64,000 bases of DNA from Trichomonas vaginalis G3. Its lineage: Eukaryota > Parabasalia > Trichomonadida > Trichomonadidae. The position numbers were made by a program, and so were the translations under genes. The notes under the pieces are model-generated. The model was given only the letters and a program-made list of their open reading frames with translations. It had not been told where the DNA came from and ran no database searches. The stretch's first letter is position 1. Each line of letters begins with the position of its first letter. Shown in pieces: positions 24,271-38,000 of the stretch. The stretch covers positions 12,542,522 to 12,606,521 of the forward strand of contig NC_067204.1 in NCBI RefSeq assembly GCF_026262505.1. The letters run 5' to 3'.

Positions 24271-26392
24271 ATGCCCCCAATAGAATGGAAGAAGTCTGCT
24301 AGAATAAAAGCAGAGTTAAAAGATATGGTGGAGAGTTTCGAAGAAGTTTAAATATAGGAAGGGAAGACCCATAAAAGTCTATGACAAATTGTCTGGTCTT
24401 CGCTACGAAATGGATTGGAAACAGCACGTGCAATTTCCAAACAGACTAGAGAGGTTAGAAGAAGAACGTCTTATGGACATGCCTTTCGTGTTAGTGAACT
24501 CAAGTTGAAGGACACGGACTTTGCCAGATTCTACTGGAAACATGACGAACACATTGCATCCTTTGAGAAGGAAAAAAGGAAAAGGTGAAGACACAATGCT
24601 CCCATGGAAAGAACAAGATATGCATATGAGAGAAGTACGTGAAGTTAGAAGTCATTACTTCTGGTCGAACCTTTACAGTAAACTTTGACGAAGGAAAGAA
24701 CAAAGAAGGCTTCATGGGTGTACTTGCTGCATTCAAGACGGAAATAAGAAAGGACACAATCTCAGATTGACCATAACAGATTTGGATGGTCACATTTACT
24801 ATGCAAATGGCAATGTACAACAGCTGCAAACTTCTTGACGCTTTCAAGACTACAAGAGAGAACAAATGGTTGACTCCGACTCACGACATTTTGAATGCAA
24901 TTGAAGGAATTGCAAGTGTCCAGTTCGAATGGTACCAACCTAAACCTCAAGCAGTCAGACACATCGCTGGATAACTTCCCGTTCATAAAATAAGTCTGAC
25001 ATTGACTTGACAGGTAATGGACTATTTACAATTCAATTGAAACAATTGTCAAGAACCTTGATTCTTACATGTCTCAGGAACTCTTGTCTTGTTACAGTGA
25101 GAAGATAAGATCTTGGTACGTTCATGTGTGAGACAAGGTACCTTCTCAGAGGTCAATTGGCAAAAATTGCACCGTTGGCAAATGTCAATATCCGAGAGTC
25201 AACATACCTACAGCTAAGAGTTCTCTACATGACGACTATGTTGTTGACAAAGACTTCCATGGTTGAGAAGTGATATGCTCCACAACCACTTTATGTTGAA
25301 CGAAAGTCTTACAAACCCATTTTTTCGGAAAATGCAAGTGCAACATTGTCAGAGCTGTAAACATTCTTTTCGCGGAAAGGTTTGTTGGAACCAATTCCAG
25401 AAGACAGCTGACAAGAAACTTTTGTACCAAAGACGAAACCAACATTCATTGTTAGCAGACCAAAAGTTGTTCCAGACAAAGTCTCAGACAAAAGAAGTAC
25501 ACATATCCACAAGGAGTTGGTTTGTTCGGATACCAACTGAACCAGAAGAACTTCAATGGAGTTGGAAGAACTCTCAAGATGCTATAAACAAACTTCCATT
25601 GAGACATCCAATTTGACGTCAAATTTGTATTGGAGAGCATCTGAGTTAGGTCAGAAGGTTTATATGAAACAGGTTGCTTCGACGATGTTTTATGAGATAA
25701 CAGGAGAAGTTTTTCAGAAGATAAGAGACTCACTTGAATTTCCACAAACTGGACCATTGGTTGCGCAAGTTCGACTCAAAGAAAGAAGTATACTAGTTCG
25801 ACCTTAACGCTGCTACATGAGGTTTGTGCCATTATTTCCGACTGGAATTCCAAGACGATGGTGAGTTCCCGGAAGGAAACTATACAGTTGGAAAAGTCAT
25901 ACAACAACTGTATGATATTAGGAAAGCTTCAAACCCCAAACTTGCAATGACACTCAAATTGCTTATGAATTCGACATGGGGATATTCCATTAAGAAACCT
26001 CAAGATGAAGAGTAACATTATGAGAAGGTCGACAACTTTGTTGAAAGGTTTTCTCCTTTTGTTTTGAAGTACGGTTCACTCAAGGTCAAAAGTGCTCTTA
26101 GTAACCACATTAAAACCTATTGTCGAACATTGGTCTTACCCTCAGTTCGCAAAGGCAGTCCTTGACAACTACAACAAATTCTTCTCCGAAGTCAAATCCA
26201 AAGTGTTTTACTATTGAGAACATTGACGCCTCATGACGAACGAAGAAGGTATAAACAAACTCATTGAAATGGGAATGGTCGGTGAAAAGATTGGCTGTTT
26301 TAAGCTAGGAAGGTATTTTCCGAAGTTCATGTAATATCGAGAAATATTGGGCTACTGAAGACGGCACAGAAATAAAACATTGCATGAAATAA
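24271..26392 (+). pseudogene. Family B DNA polymerase of Maverick type, broken copy
   Basis: Third copy of the polymerase region, on the plus strand. Motif B patch LLMNSTWGYSIKKP is readable near 25,950-26,000, and the end GTEIKHCMK is shared with the clean copy. The start, MPPIEW, follows the AT-rich leader TTTTATTTTATAAAA. Broken in many places. Confidence 0.75.
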
Positions 26393-26457
26393 AAACAATA
26401 AAGACATGAAGTAAAAACTTAAAAATACCATATAAAACATTTTTTTACATATATTAA

Positions 26458-27297
26458 ATGCTTCAGGTTGAAAAACAAAGAACAAAAGTAGCAGATACAA
26501 AACCGTTAGACTATATCTTCACAAATGCCGGTAGGATATTTTCAGATGAAGAAAATTTCATCCGGCTTACAGGTTTGACTATCCAGATTCGTTGGCTTCA
26601 AAGTCCTTCAGATGCAAAGGCAATAGGATTTAGAAGAGTTTGTTTTCAAATAGAACGAACGCTTCATGTTCCGAGTATATTTTCATGGTCAGTATAAAGG
26701 TTCTGATGGTCTAATAGAAAAATTTGAGAAATTAAATCTTTACAATTCGTTCAGACGAAAGTCTTGAGAAAACTCTAAATGACTTCCAAACTCAAATAAA
26801 CAAATACTACTGGGAATTTCAAGAAAATACCACTCTTTACTAAATGGAACATACTATCTGAAACTGAATATAACAAGATGAACTCCACCGTTTCATTTCA
26901 AAAGATTGAAATTAACCCTCCAAGAGATACAGAGTTTTTTATTGGGAGTAGACAAACGTTCTTGGGCACAATTTCTTCGTTACTAAACCAGAAGCGAACC
27001 ATTACCACCAGATGGTCCCATTTAAATTTATACTTCCACCAGCAAGATTTGATGTTTATAGAAACGTGTTTACCTCAAAATGTATGTGTCATGCAAGTTT
27101 CAGTTCAAAGCAACAACAGTTTTCTATGTATTGGTAAGGACTTTTATGACTTTGCTTCTAAATTCTACGAAACCACTAGTAACAGTTTCTCTGACTTTCA
27201 AGTTTGGTTCACAAACAAAGGTGTGCAGCATATTATTCCATTGTACTATGACTTTTATCTCGAATTGTCTTTCATATACAACTACGAAAAGTGCTGA
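26458..27297 (+). pseudogene. Capsid-like protein, broken copy
   Basis: Copy of the 286-aa protein at 42,194-43,054 with the same first twenty residues and the same leader TTTTTTTACATATATTAA before the start codon. The 3' part reads LYYDFYLELSFIYNY as in the clean copy. Broken in several places. Confidence 0.7.
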
Positions 27298-27299
27298 AA

Positions 27300-30200
27300 A
27301 AGTATGATTTGAAGATATTAGAAAATAACATTTTTCTAAACATCGTAGAAAACCTCATGAAACAATTATTCTTTTACACTTTCACAAAAAACATTAAAAA
27401 AGTGAGTTAAAATGAGATGTATCTGACGGGTAGGTGTCGCCTTCTGAGGTTATGTCTAGAACGTTCTGACCCGAGAAGTGGAACAGTGCTCTGAGAATTT
27501 GTATATTCGTTGGGTATTGGACTCTCTCTGTTACTGGAATTGTATCCAATGGCGCTTTGAAAGAACTCTGAGAAGATTTGCTTCTTTCTTCAGCTCTCTT
27601 TATGTCTCTACAAGGATTGTTTTCTGGTATTTGAATGGACATTCGGTTTCATTTCGATTTTCAGCGCACTCTTCCAGAACTATAACCAGAAGCCGAGGAC
27701 TTGTTGGCTTTGTCCTTGGGCCAAGTACTGTTAACAACTTCAATTTATCTCATATATGGTAATTGCCTCATCTAATGCTCGATGTTGTCCATTGTTCTGT
27801 TTCACCCGCAGACTAGTATTGTATTTTCAGAACAATATTGTACTGTTTCAGAACATTAGTCTTAGTACTTTTCAGAACAATACTTTACTGTTTCAGGAAC
27901 AAGGGATTGAACTTTGTTCTGCAGAACAAGACTTGACTTTTTCAGAACAATTCCCGTAAAAAGCTCTCTCAATTTGTGAGAAAAAATTTTGCTGTTTTCA
28001 GAAACCAATACTTGCTACTTTTATTCAGAACAATACTTGGCTACTTTTTTCAGACAATACTTTGTACTGTTTCAGAACAATACTTTGTTACTTTCAGAAC
28101 AAACTTGCACTGCTCAGACAATATTGTACTGTGTTCCAGAACAATGTCCGACGTCCCACCAACCTGGTCCATTCCCAACCAGAGGAACCTACAAGAACCT
28201 ACAACCGTCTCCTCAGCAACCTCAGTTCCAGCAAGTACCTCCGATTCGACTACCAATTTCCGACCTCAAGGGTTACTACCACCACAAGGGCTTCCCGAAC
28301 TACCGCTCCGTCAGCTATCCTTACTGCCCCAACCCTTGGTTGTTTCAGGCAGCTTCACCCAGCAATTTCAACTCTCCAGTCAAGAAGACCAAGATTCGAA
28401 GAAGTTCTGAACCGCTTACGCAAAGATATGCTACAGCATTCCAATTGAGGAGAATAGTTGTTCCCGCACCAAAAAAATGTTTAGGTGAAGAGGTGAGATT
28501 TACCATCTTTTTTCACCTGTTTTTTACCCATCTTGAATATCATGAAGTTTCTTTATATATTAATGTTTTCGTTTAAGCCACTTTATGTGCCGTCATGTCA
28601 GTCAGTCAGTCAGTTCAGTTTAGGAAGACTTTAGAAAATGGTGGGACAAATAATTTCCTCGGTAAGAGTATGCTATAAGGCATTTGTGTGATAGGGAATA
28701 TAGCACAGTCTGGAATTCAGACGGTTGCTTTTTTTATACAAAAATTCATGCAGGACAATTCTTGGTTTTGTTGAAGAATACGGTGGAGCCAAAAGTGGCT
28801 GACCTCAAACAAGCATTTTATGAGCTGACCAAAGGGTGGTTGATGAATGAATTCAAATGTTATCTTACATACATCCTGATCCTCGTTCATTTTTGTTTGC
28901 TGAATTCAGCGCAAAAATATAACATTTAGGTGAAGAGGTCGAGATTTACCTCTTTTTTACCTGTTTTTTCACCCTCATGAATTTTTCATGAATTTCCTTA
29001 AGATATGAAAAACAATAAAGAATTAGTTTTATTTTTTATTTATTTTTTTATTTTGTATAAAAGAACAAGAAATGTCACAGTCGGCACAACAAACATGTCA
29101 AACAACAGCACCAACACTCGTTAGTCATGATTCAACATCGTATGTTTAGTAGAAATGTGAAAGGCATTCATTCCTTCCGGGTTCATATACTTTCGACAAC
29201 AGAAATCAGAAGCGTCCTATAGCAGGACTTTAACAAGTAATTTATACTTGCTAGTGCGAAAGTGAAACTAAATGAACAGTTATCTTTATTGAGAATGCGG
29301 GACCTGCCATCGACCAATATGCTTAAACTACCTGAAAACTCCAAACAACAAAGCCCTCATCTATCCTGAATTCGATGAAAAATTGAAGTCAAGCACTGAC
29401 TCAGTAGAAATAAAGAAGTTCATACGAAAGTAATTATGAATCCTTGGTTTTCATCTGCAACCATAAGTTTATGGACAAGATGCGAACATGTGTATAAAGA
29501 AACATCTCTGACATATATAAATCTGGGGTTTGAGATCATACGACAACTTTGTTTATTTAGCTGCAAAAGGTATGGCAGATAAGAATAAATGATAGAAGAG
29601 GTAAGGTAGTGGCATGAACAGATAAACCAGCTGCTTCAGATTAAGGAAAACCATTTGACGCCTTGGTGTTTAGCAGGTAAGGCTTTCAGAATATAACGCA
29701 AAAATTAACCGCAATGTTTTCTAAATGTAAGCAGCAATGCAGGAAAACTATAACTACTCGCGTCAAGAGATAGGAAAGAATTTGAGAAGAAACGACTATG
29801 CCAGATTTTAAAGAAAGAAGCAGAGAAGCCAGGTAGAAATTAAAAAATGGACATCGTAGAATTTCTGAACAAAACTATCCAACTGCTGACGATTCCTTTC
29901 TATCTGACGTCAAGAAGGAAGTATTAAAGAAACCTTCGGCATTGTCTAAAACATTCGATGTACTAAAAGAAGAAATAGAAGCTACAAAACTGTTGGATTC
30001 AATTATACATCGTACCACATTCATGTTATAAAGACGCTTATTAAAATAACTGGGTGTGAAAATTACGGTTGAGAAAACGGGTGAGATCTCACCTCTTCAC
30101 CTAAAATGATATTTTTATTTGAATTCAGCAACACAATCTGAGTAATAAATGGCATATGCTTGTGTCAAACCGTTGAGTTTCACAAAATTTAAAAAAAATT

Positions 30201-30740
30201 AAACGTTTACTCGATGTAAAACGGTTGTCGAAAAAGAGGTGAAAAATTAGGGTGAAAAAACAGTGGAAATTACTCACCTCTTCACCTAAAAATATATTTT
30301 TATTGAAAAATGACCACAAAAATCATGAATTTCCTCATATGCTTGCTTCTCGAAAACCGAGAGAAGAGAGTTTCCGTTATGAAATCGCTAGAAATTTGGC
30401 TCCTGGTTTAGAAGTGAGGTATTATGATACATAACTTCTTGTAAATGCTGTCAATGTTGGGCTTCACGCTAAAATATATTTTTGCTGAAAAGATTGGACC
30501 AAATAATTCATGAATTTCCTCATATGCTTGCTTTCCCTTCGGAAAACCGTAGAGAAGAGATTCCGTATTGAAAATCGCAAGGAATTTGGTCCTGGTAAAG
30601 GATATTATGTACATAGACTTCTTGTAAAATGCTGTGCGCAATGTGGGCTTCACCTAAAATATTATTTTTATTGAATTCAGCACAAAAAATCATGAAATTT
30701 CCTTAGATAGAAAAATAAGTTAGTTTATTTTATTTTATTT
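27300..30740. other. Repeat-rich Maverick-type stretch without a clear gene
   Basis: No gene can be named with confidence. It contains: a minus-strand open stretch at 27,394-27,642 (82 codons, unknown); a tandem repeat at 27,815-28,140 followed by a proline/glutamine-rich reading stretch to about 28,450; a copy of the KilA-N palindrome cassette at 28,705-28,760; a leader like those of the KilA-N genes at about 29,040-29,072, followed by unrecognised plus-strand coding-like DNA to 30,030; and several copies of CACCTCTTCACCTAAAATAT (near 30,097, 30,277 and 30,648, and inverted near 28,480 and 28,925). Confidence 0.5.
27815..28140. repeat. Tandem repeat of about 21-25 bp (TTTCAGAACAATACT type)
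   Basis: About a dozen irregular units built on TTTCAGAACAATACTTTGTA. It is followed by MSDVPPTWSIPNQRN-like sequence and a proline/glutamine-rich stretch, the same plan as the different repeat at 6,540-6,960 followed by SRRTTTESIPKPEE. The two appear to be the same kind of segment carrying different repeat units. Confidence 0.6.
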
Positions 30741-31024
30741 TTTATTTTTTGTATGTAAGACAGAATTTGTCAACAACAGAGAACCCCAACAGTTATGTCC
30801 ATTGAAGCTATAAAATAAGAATATCGGAGGGTGACTTACAGTTTTACAAACAAACTCCGTTTCTTCGATTCAGTCAAAGTGACATTTGTTTACAAATGCA
30901 AAGTATTTTTGACAGCATGTTTGCTCAGGATACTAAGATAACCACAAGACTGGTTTTAGGTTAACCAGCTCCTTGAACTATTAAATGAAGCTGAAAAATC
31001 TCGACTACGATTGTTCTTTCGTGA

Positions 31025-31325
31025 GTCGCAAAAACTCGAAGTAGGTAAAAAACCACAGTCGCCAGAAACTCTATGAAAACAGTGAAGAACACGAGTTTAG
31101 GAAAAACCAAGTCGCCAAACTCTATGAAATGTGGTAAGAACATGCCGAGTAAGGTAAAAAAACGCGGTCGCCAAGAAATCTATTGAAAACAGTGGAAGAA
31201 CAGCGAGTAGTTTAAAAACCGCAGTCGCCAAAACTCTATGAAAATCGTGGTATGACAGCGAGTAGGTAAAAACCGCAGTTCGCCAAACTCTAATTGAAAA
31301 TCGTGAAAAATTGCGCCAACTGTTT
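31025..31325. repeat. Tandem repeat of about 57 bp
   Basis: About five units built on GTCGCCAAAACTCTATGAAAA and GAGTAGGTAAAAAACCGCA. They sit inside the KilA-N copy of this module. A related piece in reverse orientation occurs at about 39,935-40,020 (CATAGAGTTTTGGCGACC). Confidence 0.65.
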
Positions 31326-31914
31326 CAGAGGATTTACCTGTTACATAGACTTCTTTGTTAAATGCTGTTTGCAATTGGGCTTCGCTCTCGTTATGGCTTG
31401 GGCTATATTTACAGACTTCTTGACGAAATTCATAGACAAGAACGTGAGAGATAGAGAAAACACGCTTGAAGCAAAAGACAAACGCATTCAGAAAAGAATA
31501 CCACGTTCGGGGGTACCAAAGAAGGAAAAGAAACATATAAGTAATAGATTTTATACTGAAGGAGATGGAATTAATGACAGAAGACAGAGAGAATATGGGT
31601 GTATGTTGCACTTCCTAGCTAGAAGAAGACAACAAAGCTATTTATGGACCTTGCTAAGATTTTTTACATAATTGACAAAATTGGTTTCTATCGCGAAAAC
31701 TTACCGATTTCAATGACACCGAATGAAGTGTGAAACAAATTAGTTCTACAGATACGTTACCTTCAATAACACACTAGCTTGTGAATGGAAAGGTTGTACT
31801 AATACTTCCTTCAAAGAAGACAGCTTACCGCTCCTTGATAAAGAAAAAATAAGCGAGTATTTTGACAACTGTCAAACAAGCGAGTAAGATTGACTCTTTT
31901 ATTTTTCAAGCTCT

Positions 31915-32790
31915 GACTTTTTACGCTCAATCTTTTGAACTTTGTAGTTGCGTAGATTATCGAATTCTGAAAGAAGTATGAGGGTCTTTGTATGACTTTT
32001 GTACTTCTCCCATAGTTCCATGTCTGTCGAACTTACCCTGCCACTGGACTCTTTCATAAGTTTTCATGAAATCGTCCTTCGGAAATCCGGGAAAAGTATA
32101 ATGTCAGTAAGATTCTTTAACAATCCTTACTTAAACTCTTGCTGTCCTGTACACAAATGACAACTGAGTATGTTAAAAGTGTCTGAGCTTTCTTAAGACA
32201 TTCGACACAGGTTTGTTCTCTTTCTTTAACAAAGATGAGACGCAAATCATCTAGGTATAAGAAGACACTTGTGAGGGTAGTTCTTCCAATCGTAAGATTG
32301 CAATTTCTTCGAAATGTATCTATCTCTTTCTGTTGTTTCCTGAAGTGTTTCTTCTCATAATATTCTCTGGCATTTCTCATTGGGTCCTTTAACTTAGAAT
32401 GAAAACCTCATTTATAGCATGTGTACTTCAAAACTCTCTTTGGTACTTCTTTATCCGAATTAACAACTCAGAGTCCTTTTATAGCCATACTACTTAAGAC
32501 TTTTTATAATATCTTTGAAACGAAATTACGGTTTGCAAAATTGACCAGAAGTTACTGACAAATAACAACCTAACTCATAGAATGGGGTTCTTCTCATCTA
32601 GTTCTTGTTCTGTGAGCCATATTAAGATAGTGAAAAGTCTTACTCCGACCCTAGCGTGGTTGCAATTTACGCCTTTTATACCATTCTGAGAAATAAGCAA
32701 CTTGTTCATGCCTACCTAGGGTTTATCTGGAGTATTTTCCAACTTCCTCTTGTCTTGTTATAAACTCTTACCAAATTTTTTGTCAATTCA
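31915..32790 (-). pseudogene. FtsK/A32-type packaging ATPase, second broken copy
   Basis: Collinear with 7,070-7,960. Shares the stretch reading KEIDTFRRNCN near 32,300 and the flanking leader TTTCTAAAATATG-like sequence. Broken in several places. Confidence 0.5.
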
Positions 32791-33799
32791 GCCAACTTTT
32801 TTTGCTAACATATTTTAGAAAAATTAAATAATTTTATTCTTTAGAAAAATGTCTGAGCGATTTCGCTATCTATATTTCGAGACAAAGCTTTTTGACAGCA
32901 AAACTATCTGTCAGCCATAAAATCTTACATAGTGTAAACAAGAAAGGTGGAATTTGTTCTAAAGTCTGTTTCTGGGAATATGACAAGAACCATAAAACAT
33001 TTAAGCAGAGCAGTCTTAAATTTGTCAATGAAGCTTGTTGACAGAGATGGACGCCGATCTTGGAAGAATTAAGTCAACAAATTCTTAGAATGCAAAAGAA
33101 GCACACATCGCTTTCTTGAGATGAAATAGAAAACAGAAATAGATAGAGCTATTAAAGGACAAAGATTTTATATAATATAGGGTGCGTCCGGAAGCCTTTG
33201 ACAATAAACTCCACAGAAAAGAAGAACGAAAGAAAGAAAAGAAAGTAGGAAGAAGAGAAGAAAGAAACCTGAACCAGCAGAGAGAAAAGAAATTTGATAT
33301 GTAAAATAGAATTTTATTTTTAGGACATTTTCCCTGGGTCATTTTTCAATGTTCTCTTTCCTCTTTAGGAGCAAACATCCGGCTTAGACTCAAAATCTTT
33401 TTACCCAATTACTTGAACTTCAACTGATCTTAGACTCAATAATATTTCATAGTCGTCTGCTTTTCTTTGGTTCATAAGGTATATTAACAGTTTGATGGCT
33501 TTGCCTCTTTTAAGGTTTTGATAACTCTTCTGTCAAAAATTTCTTTTGAGCTGTTAACAAACCTCAACTGTATAAGTCTTCAAAAGTTTGCACACCTTTT
33601 AGTCTACATAGCAAACTTAACTGGTGTCGATGTTCCAAATTTTGTCAAATGTAGACTTTTCAAAAATGGTAGAAGTAAACATTCAAATTATGTGAATGGA
33701 GTCTACTCTTCTTTACAATCCTGACATGTACTATTTTCTGAGATGAATTTCTCATCTTTTCTTATCGATAAAAAAATATTTTTTTTTAATTACCTCAGA

Positions 33800-35060
33800 A
33801 AAAATTTTTCTTGTAGTAATACACCATTCTGAAACAGTCTAAAGGACTTTTTGACATTTGCCAAGAGATGTACTGTTTAACGCTGTCATGATAACCATAC
33901 TTGACAAACTGTTTATATTCACGAATCAGTACAATGACCTTTCATCTAATAACATCAAAGTCAGTTTTCATCTATGAACAGTTTCATATACACTCTTGTT
34001 TGCTTTCTAACAATGGTTTGTCTCTCTTCGGGTATGTGGAATTTGTCTGTTATTGAACGTATAGAAATATCTAATTCATGAATATGAGAACACAGTGGTT
34101 GTTAAATAGTCAAGATGTCAAAGTTTCTGGCTAAGTCGTCAAAATATTCTGTATCTTGGCATATTGGAGAATCTGACGTTCTGACAACTACATATCTTTC
34201 TGTCAGAACTTTCTAACTTCCAATCGGAACAGATTGTTTGAGGGGGGGGGGGGGGGGTAACCATGATTGAAGTTTGCAACATTTCACTAATCCTTGGTCT
34301 TTATATTTTCTTCACAACTCCAACTTTGTCTGTTATAAGACTCTTCAAAGCATTGATTCAAAAACTTTTGTCTGTATCTATACTTTGAAGTTTCAGTTAA
34401 TACTATAAGTTTCAACATTCTCTATTGAGGACGTTAAACTTGCCACGATTTGTTCTAGTTGTCATATTCGGATTCGAATACCTCTAACAGTTTGCACAGA
34501 TATCTGTAGAAAGAAGTGTTCTTACCGTTCCTTGTTTTCCAATTATAATGAGAGCAGTTTCATTTTTAGCACCTTGGATGTATGTAAGATGTTTGCAAAC
34601 CAACATATAAGATTACTCATAGACTCTTTGTTCCATTGCAATATAATTTCTTTGCATGGTCTAACCAGCTTCTTATAACTTTTCGTTTCCATTACCTACT
34701 TGTTTCTGTATTATATATCCAGTGAAATAGATAGAAGTTTTGAGAGGTGTATAAACTTTTATACCACGACTGAAAATATCTTCAAGCTTTGACAATAAAT
34801 ATCCCAAGCATCGTAGACATTCTTCATTCCAACTCGTACAACGACTTTTATTTTCTTAAAGTTTCTGTCTACATTCTTGTTCATGAACTATTGTTCGCTC
34901 TTGGTTTGTTAAGACAACATCCCATTCTGTTCATAACAATACATTCTGGGGCAGAGTCGTACATAAATGACTAAACGTTTCAATTCTGCGACTGCTTTGT
35001 TATAGTCTCAAATGGACACATATTTTCTGAAGCTTGGAGTCTTAAAAATTCTTGGAAACA
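33800..35060 (-). pseudogene. D5-like SF3 helicase, second broken copy
   Basis: Collinear with 8,945-10,170, with the same short patches around the nucleotide-binding region. It is followed on the right by the same AT-rich spacer (35,065-35,105) as the first copy. Broken in many places. Confidence 0.45.
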
Positions 35061-38000
35061 CTATTCTGCTACATTTTTATAAAAATAAAAAAAAATATAT
35101 TTTTTTATTCCTTGACTTGTCATTGTTTGCATTTGTTGTTCTAGCTATTTTGTTGTGAAGTTGTTCTTGTAATTTACATATACTTTCACCAGTTGCATCT
35201 TCAATTCGAAACTTTCTGCCGTCATTGACAAATACATTAGGACACATAAAAGTTTACAGGAACAAGTTTGCGTCACACTAAGGTTACCAGTTACTTGCCA
35301 AGTGTTTGAAGTTCACTAAAGTTGAAAATCTCTGGCAATTCGATCATGAACAATGAGCCAAACCAGAGACAAGAAGAATAGTTGTTCTATAGCTAAGTAT
35401 CTTTTTGTCATATGTTTCTCTGTCGACATTCGAAATAACACTTTGAACCAAATTGTTTAAACAATATATATAAATTAGGTGCTTAATGTCAATGGATAAC
35501 ATACCTTGTTGACACCTTTTCCTTGTGTATAGGAAATGTTGGTAGTAAAAAACAGATATAAGTTTTGTATTATAGGCTCATATTGTTATATAACACTCGT
35601 CGGACATCCAAACATTAATGAAACCTGCTCTATAGTAGCAGCACAATGTTACATGTCTTAAAGTATTTAAATAAGTCACAAAATTTGGTGGTATATCTGA
35701 GTAAGTATATCAAAGAGTATTTTTTACCATTCACAACAATAAAGTCTTCTGGTGTCAAAAGAGCAAACAGGCTTTTAGTCGTCATTGCTGTTTAAGGTTG
35801 TTTACATATCGTCCTGAGGACTATTGTAAGTTTGTTGTTATAGAATTATATGACTCAGGGTTTTTAGTCGTAATAGTATAAACCATACTATGTCTTCTGG
35901 CCATCTTTATTAGCCAATAAATTTTAATGAAATTGTTGTCGGTCGTCAATATTTTTATAACTCTGGGAAACTATATTTTAAGTTCAACGTTCTCACCTCC
36001 TTCATAACGCTTATACTCTTGTCAATGATCATTATATGAAACACCACAGCAACTAATGTCGGGTTCTATTTCTTTGCATGTTTTATATCGTCTGTACCTT
36101 GTCAAAGTTTTCAATAGTTCTTTTCAAAACTTCATTGAGGTGCAATTGACATATATGAGTTCACTTTACGGGTTTTGTTCGACCCAGTTCTAACACGATT
36201 ATCTTAAAGCTTACAAATCTTCTCCTGGTTTGAAAGTTTGTCTTCAGTTGTTGGTAGTCTTTTCGAATATCTGCACAAACTGTAAGTCCTCTGTCTAACT
36301 TCAGGATATGTTGTGTTCTTTTTACAGAAACATTGTAATACCATCTCGTCTCTTCGTTATGGTTTCCCCACTTCAACATCTATGTCTTTGACATGACAAA
36401 CACTTTGAACTGGTTTTGTTTGACGTTGCGTGAATTTTAACTCTCACATCGCCACGCCATTAACCTTTTTGAAACACTTACGCTTCCTATTTTTCGGAAA
36501 TGACATATTTACTTAGAATAAAAAGAAGCGACCGTATTTGAGTAGTCCTTTTGAATTGGGAAGCAGAACAAAGTTTACACCACAAACAAATAAGATACTT
36601 GACAGAAAGTTCTTTACACAATACATGGAAAATGTTATAGAATAAGCAATAGGTCTTTGCTACCAAATATATTTCATTAAGCAAGAAAGTTGGCTATAAC
36701 TGAAATGGTGAAAGTTCTTTTGAGCAAACAAAATATAACACAAAACTTACAAGATATTCTAAAGGAAAGTTTTAATCTACAGAATTTTATGTCAAACTGC
36801 GCGCGTTACTGTCAATAGTTTGGACGGAGAGAAGTCAGTTCAAGAACAATTACTGACCTGCTGGCAACAATCTGCTTCGAGGAAGCTGTCGTTTATGCCC
36901 ATATTGAGGAGCCCAGCAGTTTCCATCGAACGAATCTTCAAAAGAGCTCTATCCGTGAAAATTGCTTATTGGTTTGTAAACTTCTTTTGCTTCAATTCAT
37001 CTGGACGTCTCTTGTGTCACCAGTATATTGTATTTTAACTGTTACCAACAGTTGAAAATACCACCATAAAGTCCTTCTAGTCAGCAAATAATGGAAATGC
37101 CAAGCCAGAAGTATTGAACGGTCTCTATTTGTCTCATTGAGTTTTGTGACCTCCTGTATGGTCCATTACTTTCACATTATGCATAATGAACTTTGCGCAA
37201 TTCAGGGTTTAGATGTTGTTTGAAGTTGTTGTTAGTTTCATAGGCATTCTAATGTAGTTTGTTTGACACTCATATCTTCAACTGGTAGAATATTCCTTCT
37301 CTTGGAATAATCATTTGCCATCTATGTTATATAGGATTTATTAACTACCAGGGTGTAGAAACAAGAATAGTCATTTATAGTTCGTGCTGAACAGTACAAC
37401 ACATAGTATCTGCATGTTTTCAATTGCAGTTGTTTAAAGCAATATCTGTTCTTGCATACCTGGGTCAGCATTCTTTGGATGGTTGACTCACCACCTGCAA
37501 AGTCTTTGAGCAGATATCTGTTGTATAGGGAACATAAGTGGGAACTGCAATATATTTGGCAGCCTAAGCATTTGAATATCTGGGTCAACATATAGACTGG
37601 CAGTCTGCTTCTATTCTCTATGCTCAATTTGCCAGGAAGGGCTCTGGGATGGGAGGGGTGCGGCATAGTGGAAATGCGGGGTAGCAGCGGGGTTGTGTCA
37701 CTGGGTCCCAAGCAGTTCCAGCAGTCATTGAAATAATAGTTTACTTCAGATGTTGAGGTTTGAGAAAACCAAAGTCTTAAGTCAACTTTTGTACTTTTGC
37801 AAAAGTCGCAATGAATTGTTGCTCCATACGCTCTAGTAAGTAGCTGAATGGGTCTTGTGTTGCTTGCAATGACTAAGTTATTTTTGCTTGGAGTAGTTCG
37901 ATAGAAATTTCCTGCCCAGTTTTGCAAGTTCTTAAAAACCTAAGATGAGGAAAGATGGACAACGGACTACTCTAAGTTTTCAGTTTTACTGTTGTGTACT

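Larger units (their letters stand above)
24192..27297 (+). mobile_element. Maverick fragment with polymerase and capsid-like gene, inverted
   Basis: Inverted counterpart of 42,194-45,350: 3' end of the charged-protein gene, family B polymerase region (from about 24,271) and capsid-like gene (26,458-27,297). Order and spacing agree with the clean copy. Broken in many places. Sequence similarity is high along its length, so it belongs to the same recent family. Confidence 0.75.

Noticed and set aside
27394-27762. Minus- and plus-strand open frames at the start of the repeat-rich stretch
   Set aside because: No recognised family and no second copy in the window to test conservation; kept only as a note in the region entry.
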